A stretch of DNA of 64,000 nt from Nocardia spumae (lineage in GTDB: Bacteria > Actinomycetota > Actinomycetes > Mycobacteriales > Mycobacteriaceae). This document shows positions 46,010-56,570 of the stretch, in pieces. Position 1 is the stretch's first letter; every line of letters begins with the position of its first letter. The DNA is taken from the NCBI RefSeq assembly GCF_020733635.1, contig NZ_JAJFZL010000001.1:3596001-3660000 (forward strand), given 5' to 3'. The notes beneath the pieces are model-generated. The model worked only from the letters and a program-made list of their open reading frames with translations, had not been told where the DNA came from and did not search any database. A program made the translations under genes and the position numbers.

Positions 46010-47110
46010 TCACCGCTGCCTCGGATCCGTGGTGGAAAGCTGCTTCTCGCCCAACAGGCCGGTGCCGCCAGGGATCTGCGTGTCGTGTCCGTCGGCGTAG
46101 TGTTCGGCGACGGCGGCGAAGGCTGCTTTGGGTTCCCAGCCCATGTCAGGGTAGGTGCGGCCGTAGCGGCCCTCCAGCACCTTGACGATGCCTAGGCTGG
46201 CGAGGTCGAGGTCGTCGCGGGGATCACCGTTGGGGCGGTGTGGGTGACTGTGCAACGCGAAGAGGAACACGAAAGTACTGTCGACACCTTCGGTGTCGAA
46301 GATCTCCAGCAACTCCCGCAGGTAGGTGGCTTGACCCGCCTCGTCGCGGGCGTACTCCCCGTTCAGGCGGATCGGCGCGCCGGCGATGTCGTATTCGACG
46401 ATCTCGTTGCTGCGTGGTGCCACATCGGCCGCGCCGCGCCAGGTGGCCGTGCCGAATCCGGTGACCGCTAACGGTTTTCCCTGCGCGACCAGATCGCGAA
46501 CGCCCGCACGGAACTGATCGGCCACCTCGGCGGAGCGGATGAGTTCGATCGACATGATGTCGAATGGTGTCCAGTCGATTCGCTCGAACGGTATGGCGCA
46601 ATAGGTGAGTCGGCCTCCGAAATGCTCGCGCACCACGGTGACGGCCTTGCCGAGGAAATCGTCGAGCCGAGCGACCAGTTCGCCGACTCGCTCGTTGCGG
46701 GCGTGAGGATTTCCGAGCAGGGACTCGAGCCGCTCCCAGACGGTGTCGCCGGGCAGGAATTCCGGGTTCATCAGACTCAACTCGACGCCGGTGACGAACA
46801 CGACCTCGGCCCCCGTCTGCCGCAGCCGCTCGGCCCGCCGCGCACACTCGGCGAACAGGGACAGGATCTGCGTATTCGTCAGTTCCAGGGGGTAGGGCGT
46901 GAACCACACCTCGAGCCCCAGTTCGGCGGCGCACCGGGCCGCCAGTTCCAGCCGGTCGGCATCACCGCCGACGATCTGAACGGCATTGCAGTGCAGATCA
47001 TTTCGAATGATGGTCAGCTCCCGCCGGACGATCTCGGGGGCGAATTCCTTCCGTGAGGTCTGGCCGCTCGAGAGGAAACCGGTGTCATAGGTCATCCCTT
47101 TGCCGCGCAT
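46010..47110 (-). CDS. unrecognised TIM-barrel-like protein, TetR-controlled
   Basis: 366 residues. I recall relatives in actinobacteria that are loosely labelled glycosyl hydrolase-like or 'abortive infection' proteins, without proof. Visible segments are YDTGFLSSGQTSRKEFAPE, LHCNAVQIVGGDADRLELAA, LEVWFTPYPLE, FVTGVELSLMNPEFLPGDTV and VTGFGTATWRGAA; the alternation of strands and helices and the Glu in TGVELS suggest a (beta/alpha)8 glycosidase fold. There is no signal peptide. AAGGA precedes the ATG. Divergent from a TetR gene with a palindrome between, so it is probably induced by a small molecule. Nothing else indicates function. Confidence 0.6.
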   Translation of the reverse strand: MRGKGMTYDTGFLSSGQTSRKEFAPEIVRRELTIIRNDLHCNAVQIVGGDADRLELAARCAAELGLEVWFTPYPLELTNTQILSLFAECARRAERLRQTGAEVVFVTGVELSLMNPEFLPGDTVWERLESLLGNPHARNERVGELVARLDDFLGKAVTVVREHFGGRLTYCAIPFERIDWTPFDIMSIELIRSAEVADQFRAGVRDLVAQGKPLAVTGFGTATWRGAADVAPRSNEIVEYDIAGAPIRLNGEYARDEAGQATYLRELLEIFDTEGVDSTFVFLFALHSHPHRPNGDPRDDLDLASLGIVKVLEGRYGRTYPDMGWEPKAAFAAVAEHYADGHDTQIPGGTGLLGEKQLSTTDPRQR

Positions 47111-47165
47111 AGGTGTGGTCCTTTCCGTCGATCAGGTTCGGTCGACGCCACACTAACCACCAATA

Positions 47166-47177
47166 TGCGTGCACGCA
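47166..47177. promoter_or_regulatory. palindromic operator between TIM-barrel and TetR genes
   Basis: TGCGTGCACGCA is a perfect 12-bp palindrome flanked by AATA and ATATT. It lies 56 nt from the ATG at 47110 and 40 nt from the GTG at 47217; a related sequence TTTCGCATACGCAT follows at about 47181. Confidence 0.55.
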
Positions 47178-47216
47178 ATATTTCGCATACGCATCTTTCT
47201 GTGGCACGATTGGATC

Positions 47217-47873
47217 GTGACAACAAGGTCGGCGGGATTGCGCGAGCGAAAGAAGCAGGCCACTCGCGAGGCACTGCGGGAAGCGGCGCTGCGACTTGCC
47301 CTGGAACACGGACCGGACCACGTGCGGGTCGAGGACATCGCCGAGGCAGCCGGTGTCTCACCACGGACCTACAACAACTATTTCTCCAGCCGCGAGCAGG
47401 CGATCGTCGCCGCCATCACCGCCGAGCGAGAGGCGCGAGTCGCATCGGCGGTAACGGCTCAGCCTACGGAGATTCGCCTCGCCGACGCCGTCATCGAGGC
47501 GATCCTGGCGCAATACGCCGACCCGGATGAATGCCGTCGCGACGCTTTGGGGCTGATCACCACACATCCGGCACTGCGTGCGGTGTTCCTCGGCGCCACC
47601 GACACGATCTCGAAACCCCTCGCCGTCGCGATCGCCGAGCGCCTCGGCGATCGCGACGAACTCACTGCCAGTGTGCTCGCGGCAAGCGTGGGCGCCGCCA
47701 TCCGCGTCGGACTCGAACAATGGCTGCAGCCGCCGGCAGGCGTGCCCGACACCGCAGGCTTCGTCGTCGTGTCCGGCTCGCTGCCCGACCTGCTTCGCGC
47801 CGCGCTCGCCCCACTCGTACCGGCATTCGACGCAGCAGAGAAGGGGCCGCGAGCTCAACCCGCACATCGGTGA
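47217..47873 (+). CDS. TetR-family regulator
   Basis: 218 residues. Helix-turn-helix at about residues 10-55 (ERKKQATREALREAALRLAL, VRVEDIAEAAGVSPRTYNNYF). The opening resembles mycofactocin-type and other YNNYF TetR proteins. The C-terminal domain has no recognised ligand signature. GTG 47217 is preferred because the frame upstream of it crosses the operator. A -10-like CACGAT lies 6 nt before it, hinting at a leaderless mRNA. Probably represses itself and the divergent gene. Confidence 0.8.
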   Translation: MTTRSAGLRERKKQATREALREAALRLALEHGPDHVRVEDIAEAAGVSPRTYNNYFSSREQAIVAAITAEREARVASAVTAQPTEIRLADAVIEAILAQYADPDECRRDALGLITTHPALRAVFLGATDTISKPLAVAIAERLGDRDELTASVLAASVGAAIRVGLEQWLQPPAGVPDTAGFVVVSGSLPDLLRAALAPLVPAFDAAEKGPRAQPAHR

Positions 47874-48065
47874 GGGGCCTTTCCGCCCCGGATGATGGTC
47901 TATTCATCGGGGGTATCGCCGGATCCTGCCAGGCAGCGATCCCGCTGCGGCACAATGCGACTCGGCCCTGTTGTCCAGAGCGTGGCGGAGAGGTGGGCCG
48001 ATGGTGGCGAACGTGATGGCTAGGCGATATCCGCACGATTTTCGGCCGATACTGTGGCGACCCCG

Positions 48066-48875
48066 TCAGGGCAACGCCAGCACCCGGCACGGGCCGCCGG
48101 TGCCGCCGACGTGCGCGGGCGCGCCGACGACGACGCTCGCGCCGGTCGGCGGAACCGCGCCCAGATTGGCCAGCATCTCCACGCCGTAGCGCCCGGCCCC
48201 GAGAAAGGCGGTGTGCGCACCGTATTCACGATCCGAGCCCGGATCCAGGCTCAGCGTATCCACGCCGGCGCCGACGATATCGCGCTGCGCCACCAGGTAT
48301 TCCGCGGCATCGGTGGCGAATCCGGGCGCATGCGGGGTCCCTTGGCTGTCGAGATTGACGAAGGCCGAGGGCACCGCGAGCCGATGCTCCCATCCGGAAT
48401 ACATAGCGACGAAGGCGCGTTCGGGAATGCGGCCGTAGATCCGTTCGAACGCGTCGATATCGTCGATGGTCACCGTGGCGTCGACGTGGAAGGCGGCCTT
48501 CGCGCTGATATCGATGACGATCAGCGGTGCGACCAGATCGGTCGCCGACGGCGTATCGACCGACACCCCGCCCGGCACTCGATGCAGCGGCGCATCGAGA
48601 TGCGTTCCGGTGTGCTCCCACAGCGCTATCGCGTTCTGATCGAATCCGCCCAGCACATGTCCGGCCACCGGGACCATCGCGAACGGCGGATTACCCGGCC
48701 ACACGGGAGTATCGGGTCCCAGCGGATGGGTCAGATCGACCACCGATCCGCCGCGGCCGGCTGAGGCCATCGCGAGCGCCGCGAGACCGGCGGCGCCGAG
48801 TAGGGCGCGGCGTGGCGGGCGCGGCGTGAGATCGGCGCCGTCGTGGGCGAGTTGGACAATGCGAGGTGCGCACAT
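48066..48875 (-). CDS. cyclase-family metal-dependent hydrolase, exported
   Basis: 269 residues. HTGTHLDAPLH (the metal-binding HxGTHxDxPxH motif) and VVDLTHPLGPDTPVWPG at the start of the domain identify the cyclase/kynurenine-formamidase-like family (PF04199). An N-terminal Arg-Arg and hydrophobic stretch (RPPRRALLGAAGLAALAMAS) suggest export, perhaps by Tat. The enzyme likely opens an amide or lactone. There is no kynurenine-pathway gene nearby. The end of the previous gene and this one are separated by about 190 nt with no gene. Confidence 0.78.
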   Translation of the reverse strand: MCAPRIVQLAHDGADLTPRPPRRALLGAAGLAALAMASAGRGGSVVDLTHPLGPDTPVWPGNPPFAMVPVAGHVLGGFDQNAIALWEHTGTHLDAPLHRVPGGVSVDTPSATDLVAPLIVIDISAKAAFHVDATVTIDDIDAFERIYGRIPERAFVAMYSGWEHRLAVPSAFVNLDSQGTPHAPGFATDAAEYLVAQRDIVGAGVDTLSLDPGSDREYGAHTAFLGAGRYGVEMLANLGAVPPTGASVVVGAPAHVGGTGGPCRVLALP

Positions 48876-48916
48876 ATGCCCCGCAGCTTAACCGCTGCCG
48901 CACCGGCGGCGGCAGG

Positions 48917-49276
48917 TCACTCCAGATCGTAGGCGGTCGGATGCCGCGGTTCGTACAGGCCGATGTCCGCGGCGCCCGGGACAGCGAGAGTGATCAGGCG
49001 TCCCCACCGCTGTTCGGTGATCTCACTGGTGAATTCGACGCCCTTGGCTCGCAGATCCGCGACCGTGGCCGTCAGATCGTCGCACATCAAATACAGCTCC
49101 AGCATTCCACCCGCGGCCACGGGAGCGGGGTGCACGGCGAGTTCGGCCGGCGGCGACCGGAAGATCGGCCACCCGTGGCCGGCATCGACATGGGGCAGAC
49201 CGAGCACATCGCGCAGGAAAGCACGGGCGCGATCGGCGTCGGCCGCGTACATGATGGTATGCGCACCGATGATCAT
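48917..49276 (-). CDS. VOC/glyoxalase-fold protein
   Basis: 119 residues, a single vicinal-oxygen-chelate domain with two beta-alpha-beta halves (HTIMYAADADRARAFLRDVL and LYLMCDDLTATVADLRAKGV). Such small proteins are metal-dependent dioxygenases or resistance or lyase-like proteins; nothing specifies this one. TAGCTT lies 6 nt before the ATG, so it appears leaderless. Confidence 0.75.
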   Translation of the reverse strand: MIIGAHTIMYAADADRARAFLRDVLGLPHVDAGHGWPIFRSPPAELAVHPAPVAAGGMLELYLMCDDLTATVADLRAKGVEFTSEITEQRWGRLITLAVPGAADIGLYEPRHPTAYDLE

Positions 49277-49296
49277 GCGCCCAAGCTATCAGTGCA

Positions 49297-50118
49297 CTAC
49301 GGTTTGCGGGCCAGAGCGCACGAAATCAGCTGTTCCCACAGGGTGAGCTCACGGACGGCGGGACCGATGCGCGAGACCGTCTCGTCGGGCTCGGCGGGCC
49401 GCCAGCGAGCGCAGATCTCCAGACCCGGCTCGAGCACCTCGAGGTCGCCGAACAGACCGAGGATCTCCTCGTCCGAACGCCAGCGCCCACGGCCGAAGGT
49501 GGCCTGCAACTTGCCCTCCGCGGCCTGGGTCTCCTCGTTGAAACCGGTGCGGAAGTGCGAGATGTACACCTGCGAATCCGACGGAATCCGGTCGGCCCAC
49601 CACGCCACCAGATCGGCGGGATTCTCGTCGTCGTTGAGGTGATGCAGGATCGCGCTGAACAGCACCGCGACCGGTTGATCGAAATCGATGAGCGCGCGCA
49701 GATCCGGGTTGGAGAAGATCGAGTCCGGCTCGCGCAGATCGGCATGCAGCACCGTGGTGTTCTCGTCCTCGGACAGCAGCGCGCGGCTGTGGGCCAGCAC
49801 GATCGGATCGTTGTCCACGTACACCACCCGGGGGCTGTCGAGATGACGCTGCGCCACCTGATGGACGTTGTCGACGGTCGGCAGACCGCTGCCCATATCG
49901 ATGAACTGCCGCACACCGGAGCCGGCGATATCACCGACCGCTCGGATCATGGCCTGCCGGTTGGCGTAGGCGATCGCCACCGATCCCGGCAGGTCCTTGA
50001 TGAAGAAGTCCCCGACCTCCCGGTCGACCGCATAGTTGTCGCGGCCGCCCAGCAGGTAGTCGTAGACGCGGGCGATGCTGGGCTTGGACTGATCCACCTG
50101 GGCGGCGCTGTCGGTCAT
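49297..50118 (-). CDS. SAM-dependent methyltransferase, DUF574 family (second copy)
   Basis: 273 residues. KPSIARVYDYLLGGRDNYAV, IDMGSGLPTVDNVHQVA and VVYVDNDPIVLAHSRALL match the copy at 26782. The glycine motif reads DMGSGLP rather than DLGCGLP. ATG 50118 has AGGAACAGG upstream; a longer frame to 50187 lacks a site. It lies just outside the nuo operon, same strand, 20 nt before the VOC gene start, and likely has its own promoter. Confidence 0.85.
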   Translation of the reverse strand: MTDSAAQVDQSKPSIARVYDYLLGGRDNYAVDREVGDFFIKDLPGSVAIAYANRQAMIRAVGDIAGSGVRQFIDMGSGLPTVDNVHQVAQRHLDSPRVVYVDNDPIVLAHSRALLSEDENTTVLHADLREPDSIFSNPDLRALIDFDQPVAVLFSAILHHLNDDENPADLVAWWADRIPSDSQVYISHFRTGFNEETQAAEGKLQATFGRGRWRSDEEILGLFGDLEVLEPGLEICARWRPAEPDETVSRIGPAVRELTLWEQLISCALARKP

Positions 50119-50226
50119 GACACCTGTTCCTGTGCGCGGGGTTGTGGTGCGGCCGATCCTAGAGGGGCCGTTGGCGTTGCGGAACATCGTTGCCGAGAAC
50201 CCTTGCGGGCGCGCCGGTTACCGTCG

Positions 50227-51852
50227 TCATCCGCTCACGAAGCCCACCGCGTTGCGAGCCAGATCCAGCAGCGGCTGAGGGACGATACCCAGGGCCAGGG
50301 TCACCGCGCCGGTGAACGCGATGACGACCGTCGTGACCGGTGCGGTGATCACGACCGGCGGCGCGTCCGGCGGGTCGGTGAAGAACATCTGCACGATGAC
50401 CCGGATGTAGAAGAACGCCGCGATGGCGCTGGAGATCACACCGACGATCACCAGCACCGCCGCGTCGGCGCCCGCGGCCGCCGCGAACACCGCGAATTTG
50501 CTGATGAACCCGCTCGTCAACGGAATACCCGCGAAGGACAGCAGAAACAACGCGAAAACCGTGGCCAGCCACGGAGATCGGCGGCCGAGCCCCGCCCAGG
50601 CCGACAACGCGGTCGCCTCGTCGCCCACCCGGTCCCGGACCAGGGTGACCACCGCGAACGCGCCCACGGTGCTGACGCCGTAGGCGGCCAGATAGAACAG
50701 CACCGACGACACACCGTCGGCGTCGGCCGCCACCAGCGCCGTGAGGATGAAGCCGGCATGTGCGATGGAGGAGTAGGCCAGCATCCGTTTCACATCGGTC
50801 TGCGTGACGGCCAGCACGGCGCCGAGCACCATCGTGGCGATCGATACCGCGGCGAGGATCGGACGCCAATCCGCACTCAGTCCCGGGACCGCGACCTGCA
50901 GAACGCGCAGCAGCGCACCGACCGCGGCGATCTTGGTGGCGGCCGCCATGAACGCGGTCACGGCCGTCGGCGCGCCCTGATACACATCGGGCACCCACGA
51001 CTGGAACGGCACGGCGCCGATCTTGAACAGCAATCCGACCGCCAGCATGGCGACGCCCAGCACCGCAAGGGTTTTCGAGCCGGAATCCCGGGCCACCGCC
51101 GCGGCGATACCGGAGAACCGGACGGTACCGGCATATCCGTACAGCAGCGCCATCCCGTACAGGAAGAAGGCAGAGGCGAAAGCGCCCAGCAGGAAGTACT
51201 TCATCGCCGATTCCTGCGAGAGCAACCGCCGCCGGCGGGCGAGTCCGCACAGCAGATACAGCGGCAGCGACAGCACCTCGAGGGCGACGAACATCGACAG
51301 CAGATCGTTGGAGGCCGGGAACAGCAGCATGCCGCCCACCGCGAACAGTGTGAGCGGAAAGACCTCGGTGGTGGTGATTCCGGCTCGGGCCGCGGCGATC
51401 TCGTCCGAACTACCGGGAACCGCGGCGGCCTGCGGGGTGAACGCATCGATGACCACCGCACCCGAGGCCGTCGCCGCGGCGCGGCTCCAGGTGCCCGGCC
51501 CCTCGCGGCCGGCCCGCGCCATGCGCGCCTCGATACCGCGCTCGGCCATCAGCGCGACCGCCAGGATCGCGACCACGAGGATGGTGCCCTGCAGCATGAG
51601 TGTCACGTTGTCGATCGCGACGGCGCCCACCGCGACGGTGGCATGGGTGCCGGCCAGCGCGATCACCGCGGCCAAGGCGGCCGCCAGGCCGCCGAGGGCG
51701 AGCACCAGATGCAGCCGGTAGCGCCAGGATCGGGGCAGGAACGCCTCGACGAGCACTCCGGCGACCGCGGCACCGAAGACGATCAGCATCGGTGACAGCG
51801 CGTGATATTCGATCGAGGGAGCCGGAACCGTCGCGGCCAGAAGCTGATTCAC
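50227..51852 (-). CDS. nuoN: NADH-quinone oxidoreductase subunit N
   Basis: 541 residues, about 14 membrane segments, one of three antiporter-like proton-pumping subunits of complex I. Lys in LLFKIGAVPFQSWVPDVYQG and Glu in FVALEVLSLPLYLLCGLARR are the conserved charged residues in the membrane. Last gene of the operon; the GTG start overlaps the nuoM stop by 4 nt. Confidence 0.95.
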   Translation of the reverse strand: MNQLLAATVPAPSIEYHALSPMLIVFGAAVAGVLVEAFLPRSWRYRLHLVLALGGLAAALAAVIALAGTHATVAVGAVAIDNVTLMLQGTILVVAILAVALMAERGIEARMARAGREGPGTWSRAAATASGAVVIDAFTPQAAAVPGSSDEIAAARAGITTTEVFPLTLFAVGGMLLFPASNDLLSMFVALEVLSLPLYLLCGLARRRRLLSQESAMKYFLLGAFASAFFLYGMALLYGYAGTVRFSGIAAAVARDSGSKTLAVLGVAMLAVGLLFKIGAVPFQSWVPDVYQGAPTAVTAFMAAATKIAAVGALLRVLQVAVPGLSADWRPILAAVSIATMVLGAVLAVTQTDVKRMLAYSSIAHAGFILTALVAADADGVSSVLFYLAAYGVSTVGAFAVVTLVRDRVGDEATALSAWAGLGRRSPWLATVFALFLLSFAGIPLTSGFISKFAVFAAAAGADAAVLVIVGVISSAIAAFFYIRVIVQMFFTDPPDAPPVVITAPVTTVVIAFTGAVTLALGIVPQPLLDLARNAVGFVSG

Positions 51853-53501
51853 CTGTGGTTACCTCCACTCGAAGTGGTCGCGGCCGGGACGGTCGCCGCA
51901 TCCGGTGTCACGGTGGCCGCCGGATCGTGTTTGCCGATCGTGGTCAAGGTGCCGGCCACCGCGGGATTGATGCGATCCAGCACCGGTTTCGGGTAGGCGC
52001 CCAGTACCAGCAGAGCCAGCAGCAGCGGCACCACGACCACCAATTCGCGCGGCAGCAGATCAGGCAGTCGCTCGACCCCCTTGCGCACCGGGCCGGTCAT
52101 CATCCGCTGGTACAGCCACAGCACGTACAGTGCCGCCAGCACCAGAGCGCCGGTAGCGCAGACGGCGGCGACCGGATATCTGGTGAAAGTGCCGACCAGG
52201 ACCAGGAATTCGCTGACGAACGGTGCCAGGCCGGGCAGCGACAGGGTGGCCAGACCCGCGATGAGGAAGGTGCCGGCCAGCACCGGCGCCACCTTCTGCA
52301 CGCCGCCGAATTCGGCGATGACCCGGGTGCCGCGGCGCGAGACCAGGAATCCGGCGATGAGGAACAGGGCGGCGGTCGAGATGCCGTGATTGACCATATA
52401 AAGCGTCGCACCGGAGCCGCCCTGGTTCGTCATCGCGAAGATGCCGAGGATGATGAACCCGAAATGCGAGATGGAGGTGTAGGCGATCAGGCGCATGACA
52501 TCGGTCTGACCGATGGCCAGCAGCGCACCGTAGAGGATTCCGATCACCGCGAGCACGCTGATCAGGGGCGCGTAAGTGGTGGAGGCCGTCGGGAACAGCA
52601 GCAGGCAGTAGCGCAGCATGCCGAAGGTGCCGACCTTGTCCACCACGGCCATCATCAGCACCGCGCTGGCCGGAGTCGCCGAGACCGCGGCGCCGGGCAG
52701 CCAGGTGTGCAGCGGCCACAGCGGCGCCTTCACCGCGAAGGCGAACATGAATCCCAGGAACAACGCGTTGAGCACCGCGGGGCCCGCTCCGAGCTGACCC
52801 GAATTCGCCGCGAGCATCACCGCCCGGAAATCGAAGGTGCCGCCACCGTCGCCACCGAGCTGCTGTCGGGCGGTGAGGACGTACAGCCCGATCACCGCGG
52901 CCAGCATGATCAGTCCGCCGAACAGGTTGTACAACAGGAACTTCACCGCGGCGCGCGAACGCTGCTGGCGCAGGGCGAGTTCGGACTCCGCGGACTGCCC
53001 CTCCACCGTGCGCGGCCCGAATCCGCCGATCAGGAAGTACATCGGGATCAGCATGACTTCGAAGAACACGTAGAACAGCAGGATGTCGAGTGAGACGAAC
53101 GAGATCAGCACCATCGCCTCGACGATCAGCGTCAGCGCCACGTAGATGTGCGCGACGCGGCGTCCGGTACCGGCCTCGCGCTCATCCTTCCAGCCGGCGA
53201 GGATCAGCAGCGGCACCAGTGCCGCGGTGAGCAACACCAGCACCAATGCGATACCGTCCACGCCGAGGGTGTACCCGGCCCCGAAAGCCGGTATCCAGCG
53301 GTGTGATTCGATCAGCTGATACTGCGAGCCGGCGGGATCGAACCGGACCGCCACCACGATCCCTATCGCGAGGGTGGCCAGGGCGAACACCAGACCGGTC
53401 ACCCGTGCCAGGGTGCGCTGCGCGGCCGGGACCGCGAGCACGACGACGGCACCGACGAGGGGCAGTACCCACAGCGTGGTCAGCCAGGGAAACTCCGTCA
53501 C
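51849..53501 (-). CDS. nuoM: NADH-quinone oxidoreductase subunit M
   Basis: 550 residues, about 14 membrane segments. [17 protein letters not shown] has the conserved Glu and [20 protein letters not shown] the conserved Lys of the pumping channel. The GTG start overlaps the nuoL stop by 4 nt and the end overlaps nuoN. Confidence 0.95.
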   Translation of the reverse strand: MTEFPWLTTLWVLPLVGAVVVLAVPAAQRTLARVTGLVFALATLAIGIVVAVRFDPAGSQYQLIESHRWIPAFGAGYTLGVDGIALVLVLLTAALVPLLILAGWKDEREAGTGRRVAHIYVALTLIVEAMVLISFVSLDILLFYVFFEVMLIPMYFLIGGFGPRTVEGQSAESELALRQQRSRAAVKFLLYNLFGGLIMLAAVIGLYVLTARQQLGGDGGGTFDFRAVMLAANSGQLGAGPAVLNALFLGFMFAFAVKAPLWPLHTWLPGAAVSATPASAVLMMAVVDKVGTFGMLRYCLLLFPTASTTYAPLISVLAVIGILYGALLAIGQTDVMRLIAYTSISHFGFIILGIFAMTNQGGSGATLYMVNHGISTAALFLIAGFLVSRRGTRVIAEFGGVQKVAPVLAGTFLIAGLATLSLPGLAPFVSEFLVLVGTFTRYPVAAVCATGALVLAALYVLWLYQRMMTGPVRKGVERLPDLLPRELVVVVPLLLALLVLGAYPKPVLDRINPAVAGTLTTIGKHDPAATVTPDAATVPAATTSSGGNHR

Positions 53502-55402
53502 AGCAACCTCACCGCCAGCAGGGCCGCGACCACCAGGGCCGCGCCGGTGAACATGGACAGGGCGTACGAGCGCACGAAACCGGTTTGCACACGGCGGATT
53601 CGCGCCGACAGACCGCCGATCACCGCCGCGGTCGTATTCACGACGCCGTCGATTCCGCGGTTGTCGAGGAATACCAGCGACCGGGTGAGATACGTGCCCG
53701 GTCGCATGAACGCGGCCTCGTTGAACGCGTCACCGTACAGATCGCGGCGGGCCGCCACAGTCAACGGTGTCACCTCGGCGGGGGCGGTCCGAGGTACCGG
53801 CCGCCGCGCGTACAGGCGGTAGGCGATGGCGACGCCCACGGCGACGACCACGAGGGCGGCTACGGTGACCGCCCATGCCGGAATATCGCTTTCCCCGTGT
53901 CCGGTCCCGACGACCGGTGCGAGCCAGTTCTGCAGCGAGGAGCCGAAGACGAAGATGCCGCCGGAGAACACCGATCCCAGCGCGAGCACGATCATCGGCC
54001 CGGTCATCGAGGCGGGCGCCTCGTGTGGATGCGGCGCGGCTCCGGAATCATCGGCGGCCCAGCGCTTGTCACCGAAGAACGTCAGCAGGACCACGCGGGT
54101 CATGTAGAAGGCGGTGATACCGGCGCCGAGCAGGGCCGCGGCGCCGAGCGTCATCCCGGTGGCGCCGCCGTAGCCGAACGCGGCCTCGATGATGCGGTCC
54201 TTGGAGAAGAAGCCGGCGAAGGGCGGGACGCCGATGATCGCCAGATAACCGAGTCCGAAGGTGGCGAAGGTGATCGGCAGATACTTCCGCAGTCCGCCGT
54301 AGCGGCGCATGTCGGTTTCGTCGTTCATCGCGTGCATGACCGATCCGGCACCGAGGAACAGCCCGGCCTTGAAGAAGCCGTGGGTGAGCAGATGCATGAT
54401 CGCCACCGCGTAACCGGCCGGTCCCAGACCGGCGGCCAGCACCATGTAGCCGATCTGGCTCATGGTGGAGGCGGCGAGCGCCTTCTTGATGTCGTCCTTC
54501 GCGCAACCGACCACGGCGCCGAACAGCAGGGTGACCGCGCCGACGATCAGGACGCCGGCCCGCGCGTCCGGGGCGGCGTCGAAGATCGGGTTCGAGCGAG
54601 CGATCAGGTACACGCCGGCGGTGACCATGGTGGCCGCGTGGATCAGCGCCGACACCGGGGTGGGGCCCTCCATCGCGTCACCGAGCCACGACTGCAGTGG
54701 CACCTGAGCCGACTTACCGCAGGCGCCGAGCAGCAACAGCAGGCCCAGTGCGGTGAGCGTGCCCTCGCCCGTCTGCGGAACACCGGCGAAAACCTGCCCG
54801 AAATCGACCGAGCCGAAGGTGGCGAACATGATGAACAGCGCGATCGCCAAACCCATATCGCCGACCCGGTTCACGATGAACGCCTTCTTCGCCGCGGCGG
54901 CGGCGCTGGGCTTCTCGTGCCAGAATCCGATCAGCAGATACGAGGCCAGACCGACGCCTTCCCAGCCGAGGTAGAGCACCAGGTAGTTGTCGGCCATGAC
55001 CAGCACGAGCATCGCGGCGAGAAACAGGTTGAGGTAGGCGAAGAATCGCCGTCGCGCCGGATCGTGGGCCATATAGCCCACCGAGTAGATGTGGATCAGC
55101 GATCCGACCCCGGTGATCAGCAGCACGAAGCACATCGTCAGCTGATCGAGCTGCAGGGCGAACTGCGCCTGCAGACCGGCCACCGGCACCCAGTCGAAGA
55201 AGTTGTGAGCGATCGGACGGTCCGGTCCCGAACGCCCGAGCATCGCCACGAACGCCCACACCGCGACGCCGAAGGAGGCCAGCGCCGCGGCACATCCCAG
55301 CCAGTGTCCCCAGCGGTTGCTCCTGTGTCCCGCCAGCAGCAGGATCAGTGCGCCGACGGCGGGGAGGGCCGGCGGCAACCAGAGCAGATTTCCGGTACCC
55401 AC
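53498..55402 (-). CDS. nuoL: NADH-quinone oxidoreductase subunit L
   Basis: 634 residues, about 16 membrane segments with the C-terminal lateral helix. [24 protein letters not shown] (here [20 protein letters not shown]) and [20 protein letters not shown] are the family signatures. It is the outermost pump of complex I. GTG start; nuoK ends 1 nt upstream. Confidence 0.95.
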   Translation of the reverse strand: MGTGNLLWLPPALPAVGALILLLAGHRSNRWGHWLGCAAALASFGVAVWAFVAMLGRSGPDRPIAHNFFDWVPVAGLQAQFALQLDQLTMCFVLLITGVGSLIHIYSVGYMAHDPARRRFFAYLNLFLAAMLVLVMADNYLVLYLGWEGVGLASYLLIGFWHEKPSAAAAAKKAFIVNRVGDMGLAIALFIMFATFGSVDFGQVFAGVPQTGEGTLTALGLLLLLGACGKSAQVPLQSWLGDAMEGPTPVSALIHAATMVTAGVYLIARSNPIFDAAPDARAGVLIVGAVTLLFGAVVGCAKDDIKKALAASTMSQIGYMVLAAGLGPAGYAVAIMHLLTHGFFKAGLFLGAGSVMHAMNDETDMRRYGGLRKYLPITFATFGLGYLAIIGVPPFAGFFSKDRIIEAAFGYGGATGMTLGAAALLGAGITAFYMTRVVLLTFFGDKRWAADDSGAAPHPHEAPASMTGPMIVLALGSVFSGGIFVFGSSLQNWLAPVVGTGHGESDIPAWAVTVAALVVVAVGVAIAYRLYARRPVPRTAPAEVTPLTVAARRDLYGDAFNEAAFMRPGTYLTRSLVFLDNRGIDGVVNTTAAVIGGLSARIRRVQTGFVRSYALSMFTGAALVVAALLAVRLL

Positions 55403-55403
55403 G

Positions 55404-55703
55404 TCAGTACTTCAGCAGGTTGGCGTCGTCGACCGAGGTCGAGCGGCGGGTGCGGAAGATGGTCATGATGATCGCGAGCCCGACGACCACCTCGGCGGCG
55501 GCGACCACCATCGTGAAGAAGGCGAACACCTGCCCGTCGAGATCGTGGTGCCGGCGGGCGAAGGTGACGAAGGCGAGGTTGACGGCATTGAGCATCAACT
55601 CGACGCACATGAAGACCACGATCGCGTTGCGCCGCACCAGGACCCCGGCCGCGCCGATGGTGAACAGCAGGGCGGACAGATACAGGTAGTTGTCCGGATT
55701 CAC
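55404..55703 (-). CDS. nuoK: NADH-quinone oxidoreductase subunit K
   Basis: 99 residues, three membrane segments with Glu in [16 protein letters not shown], part of the E-channel that passes protons. Normal length. It lies 15 nt after nuoJ and 1 nt before nuoL. Confidence 0.95.
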   Translation of the reverse strand: MNPDNYLYLSALLFTIGAAGVLVRRNAIVVFMCVELMLNAVNLAFVTFARRHHDLDGQVFAFFTMVVAAAEVVVGLAIIMTIFRTRRSTSVDDANLLKY

Positions 55704-55718
55704 CGCGGAGCCTTTCTC

Positions 55719-56570
55719 TCAGCCGTGCGTGGACGGGGAATCGTTATCGGCGGGGGCGGCGGGAGCGGTGTCGGAACCGTTGTCGCCGTCGCCGTTTCGC
55801 ATGCCGATCACCGCGGATTCGGTGTGCGCGCGTTGCAGGCGATGCCGCAGGATGGTGCTGACCGACTCTTCGGCGAAGGAGCCGTCGGGCAGCCGGGCCG
55901 GTACATCGACCGCGTTGTGGCGGGCATAGACGCCGGGCGTGGGCAGCGGGGTGATCCGGTGTCCCTCGCGCAAGCGCCGCTGGGACTGCTCGCGCTGGCC
56001 GGTGCGCGGGCCGAATCGCTCACGGTGTGCGAGCACCATCGCGCCGATGGTCGCGGTGATCAGCAGGGCGCCGGTCAGTTCGAAGGCCCACACGTAGCGG
56101 ATGAACAGCAGATCGGCCAGGGCGGAAATCGGATCCGCACCGAATCCGGGTCCGGTGGCCGCGACCGAATCCTCTCGCACGCCACGGGCGATCGCGGCGA
56201 TCAGCAGCAGTCCGAAACCGATCCCGACCACGATCGCCGCGAGGCGATGCCCGCGCAGCGTCTCTCGCAGCGATTCGGCCGAATCGACGCCGACGAGCAT
56301 GAGGACGAACAGGAACAGCATCATGACCGCGCCCGTGTACACGACGATCTGCACCACTCCCAGGAACAGCGCGTCCTGGGCGATGTAGAACACCGAGAGC
56401 GTGATCATGGTGGCGGCCAGGCACAGTGCCGAATGCACGGCCTTGCGCGCGCACACCATGCCCAGCGCACCGGCCACCGCGACGACGGCGAGCACCCAGA
56501 ACAGCACCGCCTCACCGGTGGAGGTCCGGGTGACCGCTTCGGCGGCGAGGATGTTCGTGGCGGAATACAT
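55719..56570 (-). CDS. nuoJ: NADH-quinone oxidoreductase subunit J
   Basis: 283 residues. Five membrane segments in the first 180 (VLFWVLAVVAVAGALGMVCA, VVQIVVYTGAVMMLFLFVLM). The C-terminal cytoplasmic tail of about 100 residues (from RERFGPRTGQREQSQ on) is a feature of mycobacterial-type NuoJ. The start codon shares one base with the upstream stop (TGATG). Confidence 0.94.
   Translation of the reverse strand: MYSATNILAAEAVTRTSTGEAVLFWVLAVVAVAGALGMVCARKAVHSALCLAATMITLSVFYIAQDALFLGVVQIVVYTGAVMMLFLFVLMLVGVDSAESLRETLRGHRLAAIVVGIGFGLLLIAAIARGVREDSVAATGPGFGADPISALADLLFIRYVWAFELTGALLITATIGAMVLAHRERFGPRTGQREQSQRRLREGHRITPLPTPGVYARHNAVDVPARLPDGSFAEESVSTILRHRLQRAHTESAVIGMRNGDGDNGSDTAPAAPADNDSPSTHG

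Noticed and set aside
47971..48060. Possible tRNA-like stretch with GGCGGAGAGGTGGG
   Set aside because: No cloverleaf could be drawn: the T-loop GTTCGA and a matching acceptor stem are absent.
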